A stretch of DNA of 64,000 nucleotides, taken from Clostridiales bacterium (GTDB lineage Bacteria; Bacillota; Clostridia; Lachnospirales; Lachnospiraceae). The stretch lies in the NCBI GenBank assembly GCA_012523775.1, contig JAAYTK010000015.1, positions 19,063-83,062 of the forward strand, written 5' to 3'. A program made the translations under genes and the position numbers. Shown here piece after piece: positions 36,689 to 45,702 of the stretch; the stretch's first letter is position 1; the number at the start of each line of letters is the position of its first letter. The notes beneath the pieces were generated by a model. That model did not search any database, was not told the DNA's origin, and saw only the letters and a list, made by a program, of their open reading frames with translations.

Positions 36689-38149
36689 ATGATGAGATCA
36701 TTGTTTTCTGGTGTTTCCGGATTAAAGGTTCACCAGACAAGAATGGACGTTATCGGTAATAACATTTCTAATGTTAATACCATAGGTTTTAAAGCAAGCA
36801 CAGTAACTTTTTCTGATGTGTTTTATCAGACGACTCAAAGTGCATCAGGACCCAATGCTGCAACAGGTACCACCGGTCGTAATGCTATGCAGATCGGTCT
36901 CGGATCAAATGTTGCATCCATTACCTCGACAATAGGAACCACCGGTGCTTCTCAAAGAACCGATAATCCCTTCGATGTTATGATAGAGGGAGAAGGGTTT
37001 TTTATAGTAAACTACGGCGGAACCAATTATTTTACTAAAGCAGGGTCTTTTGGAATAGATGCATACGGAACTCTATGTACGGCTGCGGGAGCTTCGGTTA
37101 TGGGATGGCAGGTAGACCCAATGGATCCTACTAAGACCGTGGCAGACATAGTGTCACCACTGAACATCATGTCTCCGGAGAATATGTACGCACATCCCGA
37201 GGCTACGACAGCGGCATATATATCCGGTAATATTGACAGCAAAGACACTCAAATTGCCTATAACGCAACAGGAAAAATGGTTAACCTGAGCTTCTATGAT
37301 AATATGGGACACAGCTATAAGGCAGACATAAGGGTAAGGCAGACTGCCGATGAAGGCACAAATGTTTACGCTGTGGATATATTAGACATTAAGGATGAGA
37401 AGGGAAAATCCATATTTGTTATTGAAGAAGTGGATGAGGACGGCAATGTAACATATGATGCTTCCGGTATTACCCGTATCAACTTCGGTGAAGCTACATA
37501 TAATGCCACAGTAGATCAGACCACCGGTGCCGTTACCCTCACAGCTACGGAGAGTGTTCTTCTGACATTTAATGGTTCTAACGGAGCCTTCGTAAGCATA
37601 GGTGACGGAGATGCCGATTCCTCTAACGAAAGCGTAGAACTTACAATAATAGCCGATGCGGGAGGCGACAATCCGTTTAGGCCTATAGATATCAATTTCT
37701 CCAAGGTTACCATGTATTCCAACAGCGGTAATTCCACACTGGAAGCAAATAAAGGCAGCCTTGATGGAATCGGAGCCGGTAAGCAGGTAGGCTATATGAC
37801 GGGAATAAGTATTGATGCTTCAGGTAAAATATACGGCAAATACGACAACGGTGACAGCAGGCTACTGGGCCAGATAGCCGTTGCGACCTTCTCCAATCCT
37901 GCGGGTTTGGAAGCTATCGGTAACAGCATGTATGCAGCTACTCAGAACTCCGGAGATTTTGACGGAATAGGTCAGGATCCCACACAGGGCGGAGGTAGTC
38001 TGACAACCGGTGTTTTGGAGATGTCGAACGTGGATTTATCGGCACAGTTTACCGATATGATTACTACACAGAGAGGCTTCCAGGCAAACTCCAGAATAAT
38101 TACAACATCAGATTCTCTTTTAGAGGAATTGATAAATCTTAAGAGATAA
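36689..38149 (+). CDS. flgE: Flagellar hook protein FlgE
   Basis: FlgE is the structural subunit of the hook. The 486-residue protein starts with the rod-hook motif VSGLKVHQTRMDVIGNNISNVNTIGFKASTVTFSDVFYQT and ends with LSAQFTDMITTQRGFQANSRIITTSDSLLEELINLKR, the paired coiled-coil ends of axial proteins. The middle D1-D2 region is rich in glycine, threonine and aspartate. AGGAGG lies 8 bases before the first of two ATG codons. A stable hairpin follows directly, which may set the abundance of this major structural product. Confidence 0.96.
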   Translation: MMRSLFSGVSGLKVHQTRMDVIGNNISNVNTIGFKASTVTFSDVFYQTTQSASGPNAATGTTGRNAMQIGLGSNVASITSTIGTTGASQRTDNPFDVMIEGEGFFIVNYGGTNYFTKAGSFGIDAYGTLCTAAGASVMGWQVDPMDPTKTVADIVSPLNIMSPENMYAHPEATTAAYISGNIDSKDTQIAYNATGKMVNLSFYDNMGHSYKADIRVRQTADEGTNVYAVDILDIKDEKGKSIFVIEEVDEDGNVTYDASGITRINFGEATYNATVDQTTGAVTLTATESVLLTFNGSNGAFVSIGDGDADSSNESVELTIIADAGGDNPFRPIDINFSKVTMYSNSGNSTLEANKGSLDGIGAGKQVGYMTGISIDASGKIYGKYDNGDSRLLGQIAVATFSNPAGLEAIGNSMYAATQNSGDFDGIGQDPTQGGGSLTTGVLEMSNVDLSAQFTDMITTQRGFQANSRIITTSDSLLEELINLKR

Positions 38150-38169
38150 TTCTCTATAGTAATGTATTT

Positions 38170-38196
38170 ATGGGTGGCAGTTATGCTGCCACCCAT
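38170..38196 (+). other. Stable intercistronic hairpin after flgE
   Basis: ATGGGTGGCAG, a TTATG loop and the exact 11-base complement CTGCCACCCAT. It is GC-rich against an AT-rich background and lacks a T-run, so complete termination is unlikely. It probably stabilises the flgE 3' end or attenuates downstream expression. Confidence 0.75.
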
Positions 38197-38252
38197 TCTC
38201 TAAATCCTGCTACGAATACTATGGAGTGCCTAAATGATTGGAGGGATTAATG

Positions 38253-38444
38253 GTGATTGAGGTAACAAGACTAAATAATACAAAGCTTACCATAAATGCA
38301 GAACTTATTGAAAGAGTTGAAGAGCTGCCGGATACTGTTATAAAATTAACCACAGGTAACAAGATAATCGTAAAAGAAAGTAGACAAGAGGTAAAAAATT
38401 TAGTAATATTATACAAAAAAGAGATATTATGCAGAGATTTGTAG
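38253..38444 (+). CDS. flbD: FlbD/SwrD family small flagellar protein
   Basis: A 63-residue protein. From GTG 38253 it begins MIEVTRLNNTKLTINAELIE, the canonical FlbD start, with GGAGGG 7 bases upstream. ATG 38250 and TTG 38238 in the same frame fit less well. In Bacillus subtilis the homologue SwrD, encoded at the same place, increases flagellar torque by affecting MotA/MotB. Here motA and motB follow directly, which strengthens that link. Confidence 0.9.
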   Translation: MIEVTRLNNTKLTINAELIERVEELPDTVIKLTTGNKIIVKESRQEVKNLVILYKKEILCRDL

Positions 38445-38487
38445 AATGCTTTATACATAAATTGTAGAAAATACATAAGGATGGAAG

Positions 38488-39294
38488 GTGGCTGTTTTGG
38501 ATTTTGCGTCCATTTTAGGATTGGTGTTGTGTGCAATTGTTGTTATATACGGAATTGTCTTCGGGCAACATATTTCCGTTTTGGGAGATTTCTTTGATGT
38601 CTCGTCGATTTTAATTACATTTGGTGGCGCTTTATGTTGCGTACTTATTATGTCACCGAGTATTAAAGGATTTATGAATTATCTTAAAAGCTTTACACTT
38701 ATTTTAAAGGTTCAGCCAACTAATGAAGAAGAAACTATTAAGCAGATTATCTCCTTATCAAATATTGCCAGAAAGGAAGGTCTTCTGGCTCTTGAGGAGG
38801 CTGCGAACAATATAGATGATGAATTCCTGAAAAAGGGAGTATTATTAATCGTAGACGGAACAGATCCCGAACTGGTTAGGAGTATCTTGGAGACAGAGTT
38901 GAATTGTATAGAGGACAGGCATGCTAACGTGGTCGGATTCTGGGAGTCGCTTGCGGCTATGGGTCCTGCATGGGGTATGATAGGTACCCTTATAGGACTG
39001 ATTAATATGCTGCAAAAAATGGATGATCCGAAAACAATCGGACCTGCAATGGCTGTTGCATTGATAACTACGTTCTACGGTGCGGTTTTGGCTAACTGGA
39101 TATGTATACCGATAGCAACAAAGCTAAAATCTAAAAATTCCAGTGAAGTTATGGTTAAGGAGTTAATGGTAGAAGGTCTGCTTTCTATACAGGCAGGTGA
39201 GAATCCAAGAGTAATAGAGGAGAAACTAAAATCCTTCTTGTCACCGGCACGTAGGGAGGCATTCAGGGAAGAAAGCGGTGAAGATATTGGCTAG
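38488..39294 (+). CDS. motA: Flagellar stator protein MotA
   Basis: MotA forms the stator ion channel with MotB and pushes on FliG. The 268-residue protein has four membrane segments. The cytoplasmic loop between segments 2 and 3 includes RKEGLLALEEAANNIDDEFLKKG, and PAWGMIGTLIGLINMLQKMDDPKTIGPAMAVALITTFYG contains the channel helices. GTG 38488 (AAGGA 6 bases upstream) is listed. TTG 38497 would give the more usual MDFASILGL start. The gene overlaps motB by 17 bases or fewer. Confidence 0.95.
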   Translation: MAVLDFASILGLVLCAIVVIYGIVFGQHISVLGDFFDVSSILITFGGALCCVLIMSPSIKGFMNYLKSFTLILKVQPTNEEETIKQIISLSNIARKEGLLALEEAANNIDDEFLKKGVLLIVDGTDPELVRSILETELNCIEDRHANVVGFWESLAAMGPAWGMIGTLIGLINMLQKMDDPKTIGPAMAVALITTFYGAVLANWICIPIATKLKSKNSSEVMVKELMVEGLLSIQAGENPRVIEEKLKSFLSPARREAFREESGEDIG

Positions 39295-40159
39295 AAAGAA
39301 AAGGGAAGAAGCACCTTCGGGAGGTAATGCTCCTTGGTTGAATACCTTTGCAGACTTAATGAATCTGTTGCTCTGCTTTTTTGTTATGCTCTTTGCTATG
39401 TCTGAGGTGGATGCCGAAAAATTCCAGCATATTGCCATATCTTTGTCCAATTCCATAGGTATATTTGACGGAGGAGGGAAGGCATTCGGTGATGGACCGT
39501 TGATATCATCCGGTATGTCTCAGCTTAATGAATTGGACAAATACACAACAAGCATGGGAAAGCAGGGTCATGAAACCAAGATAGAAAACGAGGGTGATTA
39601 TGATCCCACGACCAAGGAGAATACAGAGGATGCTGATTTTGAGGGCAGTCTTAGCGAAGCTTTAGAATTGATGAAGGAAAAGATGCAAGAGGTATCTGAC
39701 GATATGTACAGTACCGTAGAAGAACTTACACAGGAATATAGTCTGGGAGATTATGTAGAGCTTAGCATTGACCCTGAATTCAGATATGTTCAGCTAACCA
39801 TGAAGGGTTCGATTCTGTTTGATTCAGGAAAAGCGAATATAAAATCTGAAGCCAGACCGATTCTTTCTAAGATTGGTGATATTCTAACCAATTTTGACGG
39901 ATACATTATTGAGATTATCGGGCACACAGATGACAGACCAATGACAAGCCCAACCTTTAAGGATAATAACTGGTTGTCTTCCGCAAGAGCGTTAAATGCT
40001 GCCGAATTTCTAATAGAAAACAACAATCTTGATCCTCGGAATCTTAAGTATTCCGGAAGAGGGGAGTATGAGCCGATTGCCGACAATACTACCTCAGAGG
40101 GAAGAGCCAAGAACAGAAGAATCGAAATCAGGATTTTCAATGAGTATAGTGGAAGATAA
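39278..40159 (+). CDS. motB: Flagellar stator protein MotB
   Basis: MotB anchors the stator to peptidoglycan. The 293-residue protein has a single membrane segment with the ion-binding aspartate D26 in WLNTFADLMNLLLCFFVMLF, a long linker, and a C-terminal OmpA-like domain (GHTDDRPMTSPTFKDNNWLSSARA, then GRGEYEPIADNTTSEGRAKNRRIEI). The start may be GTG 39278 or TTG 39287; both overlap the motA end. I cannot tell proton from sodium specificity by eye. Confidence 0.95.
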   Translation: MKILARKKREEAPSGGNAPWLNTFADLMNLLLCFFVMLFAMSEVDAEKFQHIAISLSNSIGIFDGGGKAFGDGPLISSGMSQLNELDKYTTSMGKQGHETKIENEGDYDPTTKENTEDADFEGSLSEALELMKEKMQEVSDDMYSTVEELTQEYSLGDYVELSIDPEFRYVQLTMKGSILFDSGKANIKSEARPILSKIGDILTNFDGYIIEIIGHTDDRPMTSPTFKDNNWLSSARALNAAEFLIENNNLDPRNLKYSGRGEYEPIADNTTSEGRAKNRRIEIRIFNEYSGR

Positions 40160-40195
40160 TTGATTTAAAATAAAGCCAAAAAGGGGAGACCTAAA

Positions 40196-40702
40196 ATGAG
40201 AAAAAATATTTTAACAGTAATCATACTTGCTATGTGCTTGATAAACATCGTTCTTTCTGCTGTCCTAATATTCGTTATGGTACCGCCTGCAAACAAATCC
40301 ATGAAGCTGATTGATAAAGTTGCACAGATTATAGACCTGGAGTTGGAATCTCCTGATAATGCCATAGCTAATCTTGCGGTATCGGATATTGGCACATATT
40401 TGGTTGAGGAGAGATTGACCTGTAGACTGGCAAAGAGCGATGATGAAGATCACTATGCCGTTCTATATCTATCCTTATCCTTAAATAAAACCCATGAGGA
40501 TTACCCCTTATTGGAGCCATATGTTTCACAGTACGAGAATGATATGAAAGAGATTGTTACTGATGAATTCGCCAAATATACCATAGATGAAGTCATGGTT
40601 ATGAAGGACAGAATCAAGGATCAGGTTTTAACCCGTATACAGGAGCTTTTTCAGTCTGACTTTATCATAAATGTTTCATTCGGTAATATATTATATGATT
40701 AA
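40196..40702 (+). CDS. fliL: Flagellar basal body protein FliL
   Basis: A 168-residue membrane protein with one N-terminal membrane segment (about residues 5-25), a helical stretch, and the extracytoplasmic FliL domain (about 60-168, ending DFIINVSFGNILYD). FliL rings surround stators and aid torque. Its location directly after motAB and before fliM fits. AAGGGGAG lies 8 bases before the ATG. Confidence 0.9.
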   Translation: MRKNILTVIILAMCLINIVLSAVLIFVMVPPANKSMKLIDKVAQIIDLELESPDNAIANLAVSDIGTYLVEERLTCRLAKSDDEDHYAVLYLSLSLNKTHEDYPLLEPYVSQYENDMKEIVTDEFAKYTIDEVMVMKDRIKDQVLTRIQELFQSDFIINVSFGNILYD

Positions 40703-40767
40703 GAAAATTGATGATTTTATATTAATTTTGTGTTATTATGGGTGTAGAATGCTAGGAGGTATTGACG

Positions 40768-41748
40768 ATGAGCGATGTCTTATCCCAAAATGAGATAGAT
40801 AATCTGCTGGCGGCAATAAGTAGCGGAGAACTTGACGCCGACGAATTTAAGCAGACAAACGAGAAGCATGTCAAGAACTATGATTTTGCGAGACCGTCCA
40901 AGTTTTCGAAAGAACACCTACGGACACTTAATATAATATTCGAGCATTATGGAAGACTTTTATCCACCAATCTTCCGGCTTATTTGCGTAAAAATGTTCA
41001 GGTCGAGGTAATAAATTCAGAAGCCGTTACATATTCGGAGTTTACTAATGCCTTATCGAATCCTGTATTATTAGGCATTATAGACTTTGCTCCGTTAGAC
41101 GGTAGTATAATAATCGAACTGGCGGATAATCTTGGATACGCCATGGTAGACAGAATGCTTGGCGGCGGCGGATATCCGTTAGAAAAAATCAGAGATTTTT
41201 CCGAAATTGAGCTTACTATAATTGAGCGTATATTTAATATATGTACTAATCTGCTTCGTGAACCATGGCAAAATGTTATTGAGTTGGAACCCAGACTCAT
41301 GCGTATAGAAACCAATTCACAATTTGCACAGATAATATCACCCAGCGAGATGATTTCCATAGTAACCATGAATATTAAAATAGGTAACATCGAGGGAATG
41401 ATGAATGTCTGTTTGCCGTATATATGTCTGGAGCAGGTTATTGATAAACTTAATACCAAATACTGGTATTCAACTATGCAGTTAAGAGATGATAAGTCCT
41501 ATCAGGACGTCATAGAAATAGCAATTGCGAAGGCAAAAGTACCCATTAGGGCTGTACTAGGGAAAAGCACAATTTCCATCAATGACTTTGTGAATATGCA
41601 GCGGGGAGATATCATTAAGCTTAATTCTAAGGTTAATGACGAACTAACCGTATATGTTGGAAATTTACATAAATTCACCGCACTTCCGGGATCTTCTACA
41701 GGTTCCTATGCGATTAAGATTTCGTCAATTATAAGAGGAGAGGAGTAA
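40768..41748 (+). CDS. fliM: Flagellar motor switch protein FliM
   Basis: FliM forms the C ring and receives CheY~P. From ATG 40768 it is 326 residues and starts MSDVLSQNEIDNLLAAI, the CheY-binding LSQxEIDxLL peptide. The CheC-like middle domain (GGGYPLEKIRDFSEIELTIIERI, ELEPRLMRIETNSQFAQIISPSEM) and a C-terminal SPOA/FliN-like domain follow. AGGAGG is 8 bases upstream; the in-frame TTG at 40762 is less likely. It is followed 5 bases later by fliY. Confidence 0.96.
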   Translation: MSDVLSQNEIDNLLAAISSGELDADEFKQTNEKHVKNYDFARPSKFSKEHLRTLNIIFEHYGRLLSTNLPAYLRKNVQVEVINSEAVTYSEFTNALSNPVLLGIIDFAPLDGSIIIELADNLGYAMVDRMLGGGGYPLEKIRDFSEIELTIIERIFNICTNLLREPWQNVIELEPRLMRIETNSQFAQIISPSEMISIVTMNIKIGNIEGMMNVCLPYICLEQVIDKLNTKYWYSTMQLRDDKSYQDVIEIAIAKAKVPIRAVLGKSTISINDFVNMQRGDIIKLNSKVNDELTVYVGNLHKFTALPGSSTGSYAIKISSIIRGEE

Positions 41749-41753
41749 CAGGT

Positions 41754-42923
41754 ATGGATGGAATGTTATCCCAAGAAGAGATAAATGCTCTGCTAAACGG
41801 TTTGGGCTCGGATGATAGCGACACAGATAACATAGAGCATTTGACAGATGCAGAAAAGGATGCAATAGGTGAGATATCTAATATCAGTATGGGAACAGCC
41901 GCAACAACTCTGTTTTCCTTAGTTAATCAAAGAGTCGTAATAACAACTCCGGTTGTTGAATATGCGACTTGGAAGGACATCGTAAACAGTTATGACAGAC
42001 CCTGTGTATTTATTCAGATTTATTATGCGGAGGGCTTAGACGGTAACAATATATTGATTTTGAAGGAAAATGATGTCAAGGTTATAACTGACTTGATGAT
42101 GGGTGGTGACGGGACCAATATAGATACTCCATTGTCAGACCTTCACTTAAGTGCTATAGGTGAGGCGATGAATCAGATGATGGGATCAGCGGCTACCTCA
42201 GTTTCCTCTATGTTAGAGAAGAAGGTAAACATAACACCTCCCACCGCCACCATAGTTGATTTGGATGAATCAGTCAGTGGTGAAGATATAGCCGACTTTC
42301 TTAAAGGTTCATTCGTTAAGGTATCCTTCAATATGGTTATAGGTGACCTGGTGGACAGCGTATTGATGCAGCTATATCCTTTCGATTTCGCCAAGAACCT
42401 ATACAGAGAATTTATGGCTGCCAATTCCATGGAGAGTGAGATACCGCCAACACCGCAAAAACCTAAGCCTAAGGAGAAGCCTAAGGCTGAACAGACACAG
42501 GAAGTGTATGAACAGCAGGCTACACCGACAGGTAATATACCATATAATATTCCGGCCGGAATGCAGGGCGCAGCACCGCAAATGAATCAGCAGTATCCTT
42601 ACATGCCACCAGCTCAGGATGTGAATGTACAACCTGTTCAGTTTGCTCCATTTTCGCAACCGGGACAGCAGATGGTACCGCCTGAGAATATAGATTTATT
42701 GATGGATGTGCCGCTGGAGGTTACGGTAGAGTTGGGAAGGACAAGCAAATCCATAAAGGAAATACTGGAATTTGCTCCCGGCACTATTGTTGAATTGAAC
42801 AGATTGGCCGGAGAACCGATAGATGTTCTAGTCAACGGCAAATTCGTTGCCAAGGGTGAAGTAGTGGTTATGGAAGAGGCATTTGGTATCAGAGTTACTG
42901 AAATCACAAAGCATAGGCAGTAA
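41754..42923 (+). CDS. fliY: Flagellar switch phosphatase FliY (CheC-FliN fusion)
   Basis: A 389-residue C-ring protein that also dephosphorylates CheY~P. Order: a FliM-like peptide MLSQEEINALLNGL at the N-terminus, two CheC phosphatase motifs (DAIGEISNISMGTAATTLF and LSAIGEAMNQMMGSAATSV, each with the E-x2-N pair), a proline- and glutamine-rich linker (about 225-305), and a C-terminal FliN/SPOA domain (MDVPLEVTVELGRTSKSIKEIL). Both phosphatase sites look intact. It overlaps no gene; cheY is next, its likely substrate. Confidence 0.95.
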   Translation: MDGMLSQEEINALLNGLGSDDSDTDNIEHLTDAEKDAIGEISNISMGTAATTLFSLVNQRVVITTPVVEYATWKDIVNSYDRPCVFIQIYYAEGLDGNNILILKENDVKVITDLMMGGDGTNIDTPLSDLHLSAIGEAMNQMMGSAATSVSSMLEKKVNITPPTATIVDLDESVSGEDIADFLKGSFVKVSFNMVIGDLVDSVLMQLYPFDFAKNLYREFMAANSMESEIPPTPQKPKPKEKPKAEQTQEVYEQQATPTGNIPYNIPAGMQGAAPQMNQQYPYMPPAQDVNVQPVQFAPFSQPGQQMVPPENIDLLMDVPLEVTVELGRTSKSIKEILEFAPGTIVELNRLAGEPIDVLVNGKFVAKGEVVVMEEAFGIRVTEITKHRQ

Positions 42924-42950
42924 AATAATACATTAGATAGGAGAGTTAAG

Positions 42951-43313
42951 ATGGCGAAAAGTATTTTAATTTGTGATGATGCAGCATTTATGAGGATGAT
43001 GATTAAGGATATCTTAGTCAAGAATGGATATAGCATTGCAGGGGAAGCGGAAAACGGATTAAAGGCTATAGATAAATATACCGAAACCAAGCCGGATTTG
43101 GTTATGATGGATATAACCATGCCGGAAATGGATGGTATTCAGGCATTAAAGAAGATAAAAGCACTCGATCCTTCTGCCAATGTTATAATGTGTTCGGCTA
43201 TGGGACAGCAGGCTATGGTTATCGAGTCCATTCAATCAGGAGCTAAGGATTTTATAGTAAAGCCATTCCAAGCTGACAGAGTTCTGGAGGCTGTAAAGAA
43301 AGCTGTGGGTTAA
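42951..43313 (+). CDS. cheY: Chemotaxis response regulator CheY
   Basis: A 120-residue single receiver domain. The phosphorylation site is D54 in LVMMDITMPEMDG. The acidic pair D9-D10 (ILICDDAAFMR), the conserved serine in MCSAMGQ and the lysine in IVKPF complete the active site. CheY~P binds FliM/FliY to change rotation. AGGAG lies 7 bases before the ATG. Its location between fliY and fliO is standard for Gram-positive fla/che operons. Confidence 0.96.
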   Translation: MAKSILICDDAAFMRMMIKDILVKNGYSIAGEAENGLKAIDKYTETKPDLVMMDITMPEMDGIQALKKIKALDPSANVIMCSAMGQQAMVIESIQSGAKDFIVKPFQADRVLEAVKKAVG

Positions 43314-43324
43314 CAAGGATGTTA

Positions 43325-43756
43325 ATGAAGGATTTGATTATTTTAAGCGGAGATTCCAATCAGGATTTAGTAGATAAGGTAAATAAGGCTACTAATGAAT
43401 CATACACAAAGGAATTTACAACATCTGATAGTGTATTACAGCTTCTTGGCTTGTGTCTATTATTAATAATAATTTTGATTGCTGCCTATTATACCACTAA
43501 ATTTGTAGGAAGATATAAACTGGGTCAATTAAGAAACAGTAATATTCAGGTAATAGAGGCTTACAGAATAAGCCCAAACAAGATAATACAAATAGTTAAA
43601 ATAGCGAATAAATACTTAGTTCTTGGCATTGGGAAAGATAATATCTCATATATAACAGAGCTTGATGAAAGCGAGGTTATAACTCATGAGAACAGTGAGG
43701 TTGAGAAGCAATCCTTCCGTCAGATTTTTGAAAGAATTAAAGGAAAGAAAGAGTAA
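43325..43756 (+). CDS. fliO: FliO/FliZ-type flagellar biosynthesis protein
   Basis: A 143-residue protein with an extracytoplasmic N-terminus, one membrane segment at about residues 36-58, and a cytoplasmic domain with the family pattern IQVIEAYRISPNKIIQIVKIANKYLVLGIGKDNISYI. FliO assists assembly of the FliP export gate ring. ATG 43325 with AAGG 6 bases upstream is preferred over ATG 43319. The next gene is fliP, so context supports the call. Confidence 0.87.
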   Translation: MKDLIILSGDSNQDLVDKVNKATNESYTKEFTTSDSVLQLLGLCLLLIIILIAAYYTTKFVGRYKLGQLRNSNIQVIEAYRISPNKIIQIVKIANKYLVLGIGKDNISYITELDESEVITHENSEVEKQSFRQIFERIKGKKE

Positions 43757-43768
43757 GGGTTGGTATCC

Positions 43769-44602
43769 ATGATTGCATCGGAAATAAAACGGATTGGAAT
43801 AAGAATGGCAATAGCCGTTCTATTGCTGGTAATAGGATTGGTGCTCTTATCCAATGTAAGAACGGTATCGGCTGCTAATATCGAGGATACCATCACAACT
43901 GATGACAGGACAAATAATATTAGCGGAAGCTTAGGGCCACTCGAGTTCAGACTGAGTACCGATGAGGACGAGGAAAGCCTATCGGCAACACTACAGATTC
44001 TTCTGGTTCTTACGGTAATAACTCTGGCACCGTCAATTTTGATAATGCTGACTTCATTTACAAGAATTATTATTGTATTGCATTTTGTAAGGTCGGCGCT
44101 AGGGACACAATCCACACCGCCAAATCAGGTACTCATTGGCTTAGCATTATTCCTGACTTTTTTTATTATGTCGCCGGTGTTAACCCAGGTAAATGCTAAT
44201 GCCGTTCAACCGTTATCCAGAGGTGAAATATCTCAGGAAGAAGCTTTTGATGCCGGTGTTGCTCCGATTAGGACATTTATGCTTGAGCAGGCCAATGTGA
44301 AGGACCTAAGATTATTTATGGATATAGCAGGTATTACAACTGTCGAGACCGTGGATGAAATTCCCATTACCGTTGTAATTCCTTCTTTCATTATCAGCGA
44401 GCTTCGTAAGGCATTTATAATTGGTTTCTTAATATATATTCCTTTTATAGTAATTGATATGGTAGTGGCATCCACCCTAATGTCAATGGGTATGATGATG
44501 CTGCCTCCCACAATGATTTCCATGCCCTTCAAGATTTTGCTATTCATTGTTGCAGATGGCTGGAATCTGATTATTGGGGAACTTGTACAGACGTTTTATT
44601 AG
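43769..44602 (+). CDS. fliP: Flagellar export gate protein FliP
   Basis: FliP pentamers form the core of the export gate. The 277-residue protein starts with a cleavable signal sequence (hydrophobic about residues 15-30, VSA then AN). The family blocks LTSFTRIIIVLHFVRSALGTQSTPPNQVLIGLALFLTFFIMSPV, and DMVVASTLMSMGMMMLPPTMISMPFKILLF, are intact. ATG 43769 with AAGGG 9 bases upstream is preferred over TTG 43760. Confidence 0.96.
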   Translation: MIASEIKRIGIRMAIAVLLLVIGLVLLSNVRTVSAANIEDTITTDDRTNNISGSLGPLEFRLSTDEDEESLSATLQILLVLTVITLAPSILIMLTSFTRIIIVLHFVRSALGTQSTPPNQVLIGLALFLTFFIMSPVLTQVNANAVQPLSRGEISQEEAFDAGVAPIRTFMLEQANVKDLRLFMDIAGITTVETVDEIPITVVIPSFIISELRKAFIIGFLIYIPFIVIDMVVASTLMSMGMMMLPPTMISMPFKILLFIVADGWNLIIGELVQTFY

Positions 44603-44626
44603 CCAAGTAAGATAAGGAGATAGACT

Positions 44627-44902
44627 GTGAGTGAGAATATCATAATTGATATCGCCAGAGAGGCCATATTTCTGATAATTAAAGTGGCAGCTCCAATATT
44701 GATAGTATCCTTAACCGTAGGTCTTATTGTCAGCATTTTGCAGACGGTAACTTCAATTCAGGAACAAACCCTCACATTTGTTCCGAAGCTGATTGCAATT
44801 TTGCTGGTTATTATGCTATTTGGCAATTGGATGCTTACCTCTGTTAGGGAATTTATGATAGAACTTATTTCAAATTTTAATTATTATATTAATGCGTTAT
44901 GA
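44627..44902 (+). CDS. fliQ: Flagellar export gate protein FliQ
   Basis: A 91-residue protein with two membrane segments (about 15-38 and 53-75) and the typical sequence LIVSILQTVTSIQEQTLTFVPKLIAI between them. It packs around FliP in the export gate. GTG start with AAGGAG 7 bases upstream. It shares ATGA with fliR (4-base overlap). Confidence 0.96.
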   Translation: MSENIIIDIAREAIFLIIKVAAPILIVSLTVGLIVSILQTVTSIQEQTLTFVPKLIAILLVIMLFGNWMLTSVREFMIELISNFNYYINAL

Positions 44903-45669
44903 CTTTTAGATTAGATGATTTTGAATTATTCTTTTTAATACTTGTGAGGATGAGTGGTTTTATATACACAGCACCCCTGTTTTCTTTACGAACCGTACCG
45001 ATGAGGGTTAAAGCGGGTCTCTCAATATTTTTGGCTATTATTTTATTTTATACTGTTCCCTTATCTCCAACCGAATACACAGGGGTTATCGGATTTGCGA
45101 TTTTGGTAATTACGGAAGCTATCGCAGGCGCTCTAATGGGCCTGTTTTCAAATATAGCCTATCATATACTTGCTTTTGCCGGACAGATAATAGATATGGA
45201 AATCGGGTTCTCAATGATAAATCAATTGGATCCGGTCACCAGAATACAGTCCACAATCACGGCAAATTTATATGGTTATCTGATTCTGTTAATGATGGTA
45301 ATAACCAATCTACACCATTATTTTATAAGGGCAGTTGTTGATTCATATCAGGTTATAGGTTTAGGCAAGGCAGTATTTCCACCCAATATGTATCGTCTGA
45401 TGCTGCGTTTTGTTATAGATTATTTTATTATAGCAATGCGTATAGTTCTACCCATATTTGCAGCCATATTAGTAGTTAATACGATTCTGGGTATTCTTGC
45501 AAAGGTAGCACCACAGATGAATATGTTTGTCATTGGCTTGCAGCTGAAGATATTGGTAGGACTTATTGTCTTGTATTTGATTATCGGACATGCCACATCG
45601 GTTGCAGACTACATATTTAATAAGATGATGGAGCTCATGCGGGCAATTATTGAGATTATGCGAGGATAA
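44899..45669 (+). CDS. fliR: Flagellar export gate protein FliR
   Basis: A 256-residue polytopic protein with about six membrane segments. Family blocks are FFLILVRMSGFIYTAPLFSLRTVPMRVKAGLSIFLA and GFSMINQLDPVTRIQSTITANLYGYL. FliR completes the FliP5Q4R1 gate. It begins inside the fliQ stop (ATGA), so translation is likely coupled. FlhB follows 33 bases later. Confidence 0.95.
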   Translation: MTFRLDDFELFFLILVRMSGFIYTAPLFSLRTVPMRVKAGLSIFLAIILFYTVPLSPTEYTGVIGFAILVITEAIAGALMGLFSNIAYHILAFAGQIIDMEIGFSMINQLDPVTRIQSTITANLYGYLILLMMVITNLHHYFIRAVVDSYQVIGLGKAVFPPNMYRLMLRFVIDYFIIAMRIVLPIFAAILVVNTILGILAKVAPQMNMFVIGLQLKILVGLIVLYLIIGHATSVADYIFNKMMELMRAIIEIMRG

Positions 45670-45702
45670 GCATGATAATGCAAAGGAATAGGTGAATAAA
45701 TA

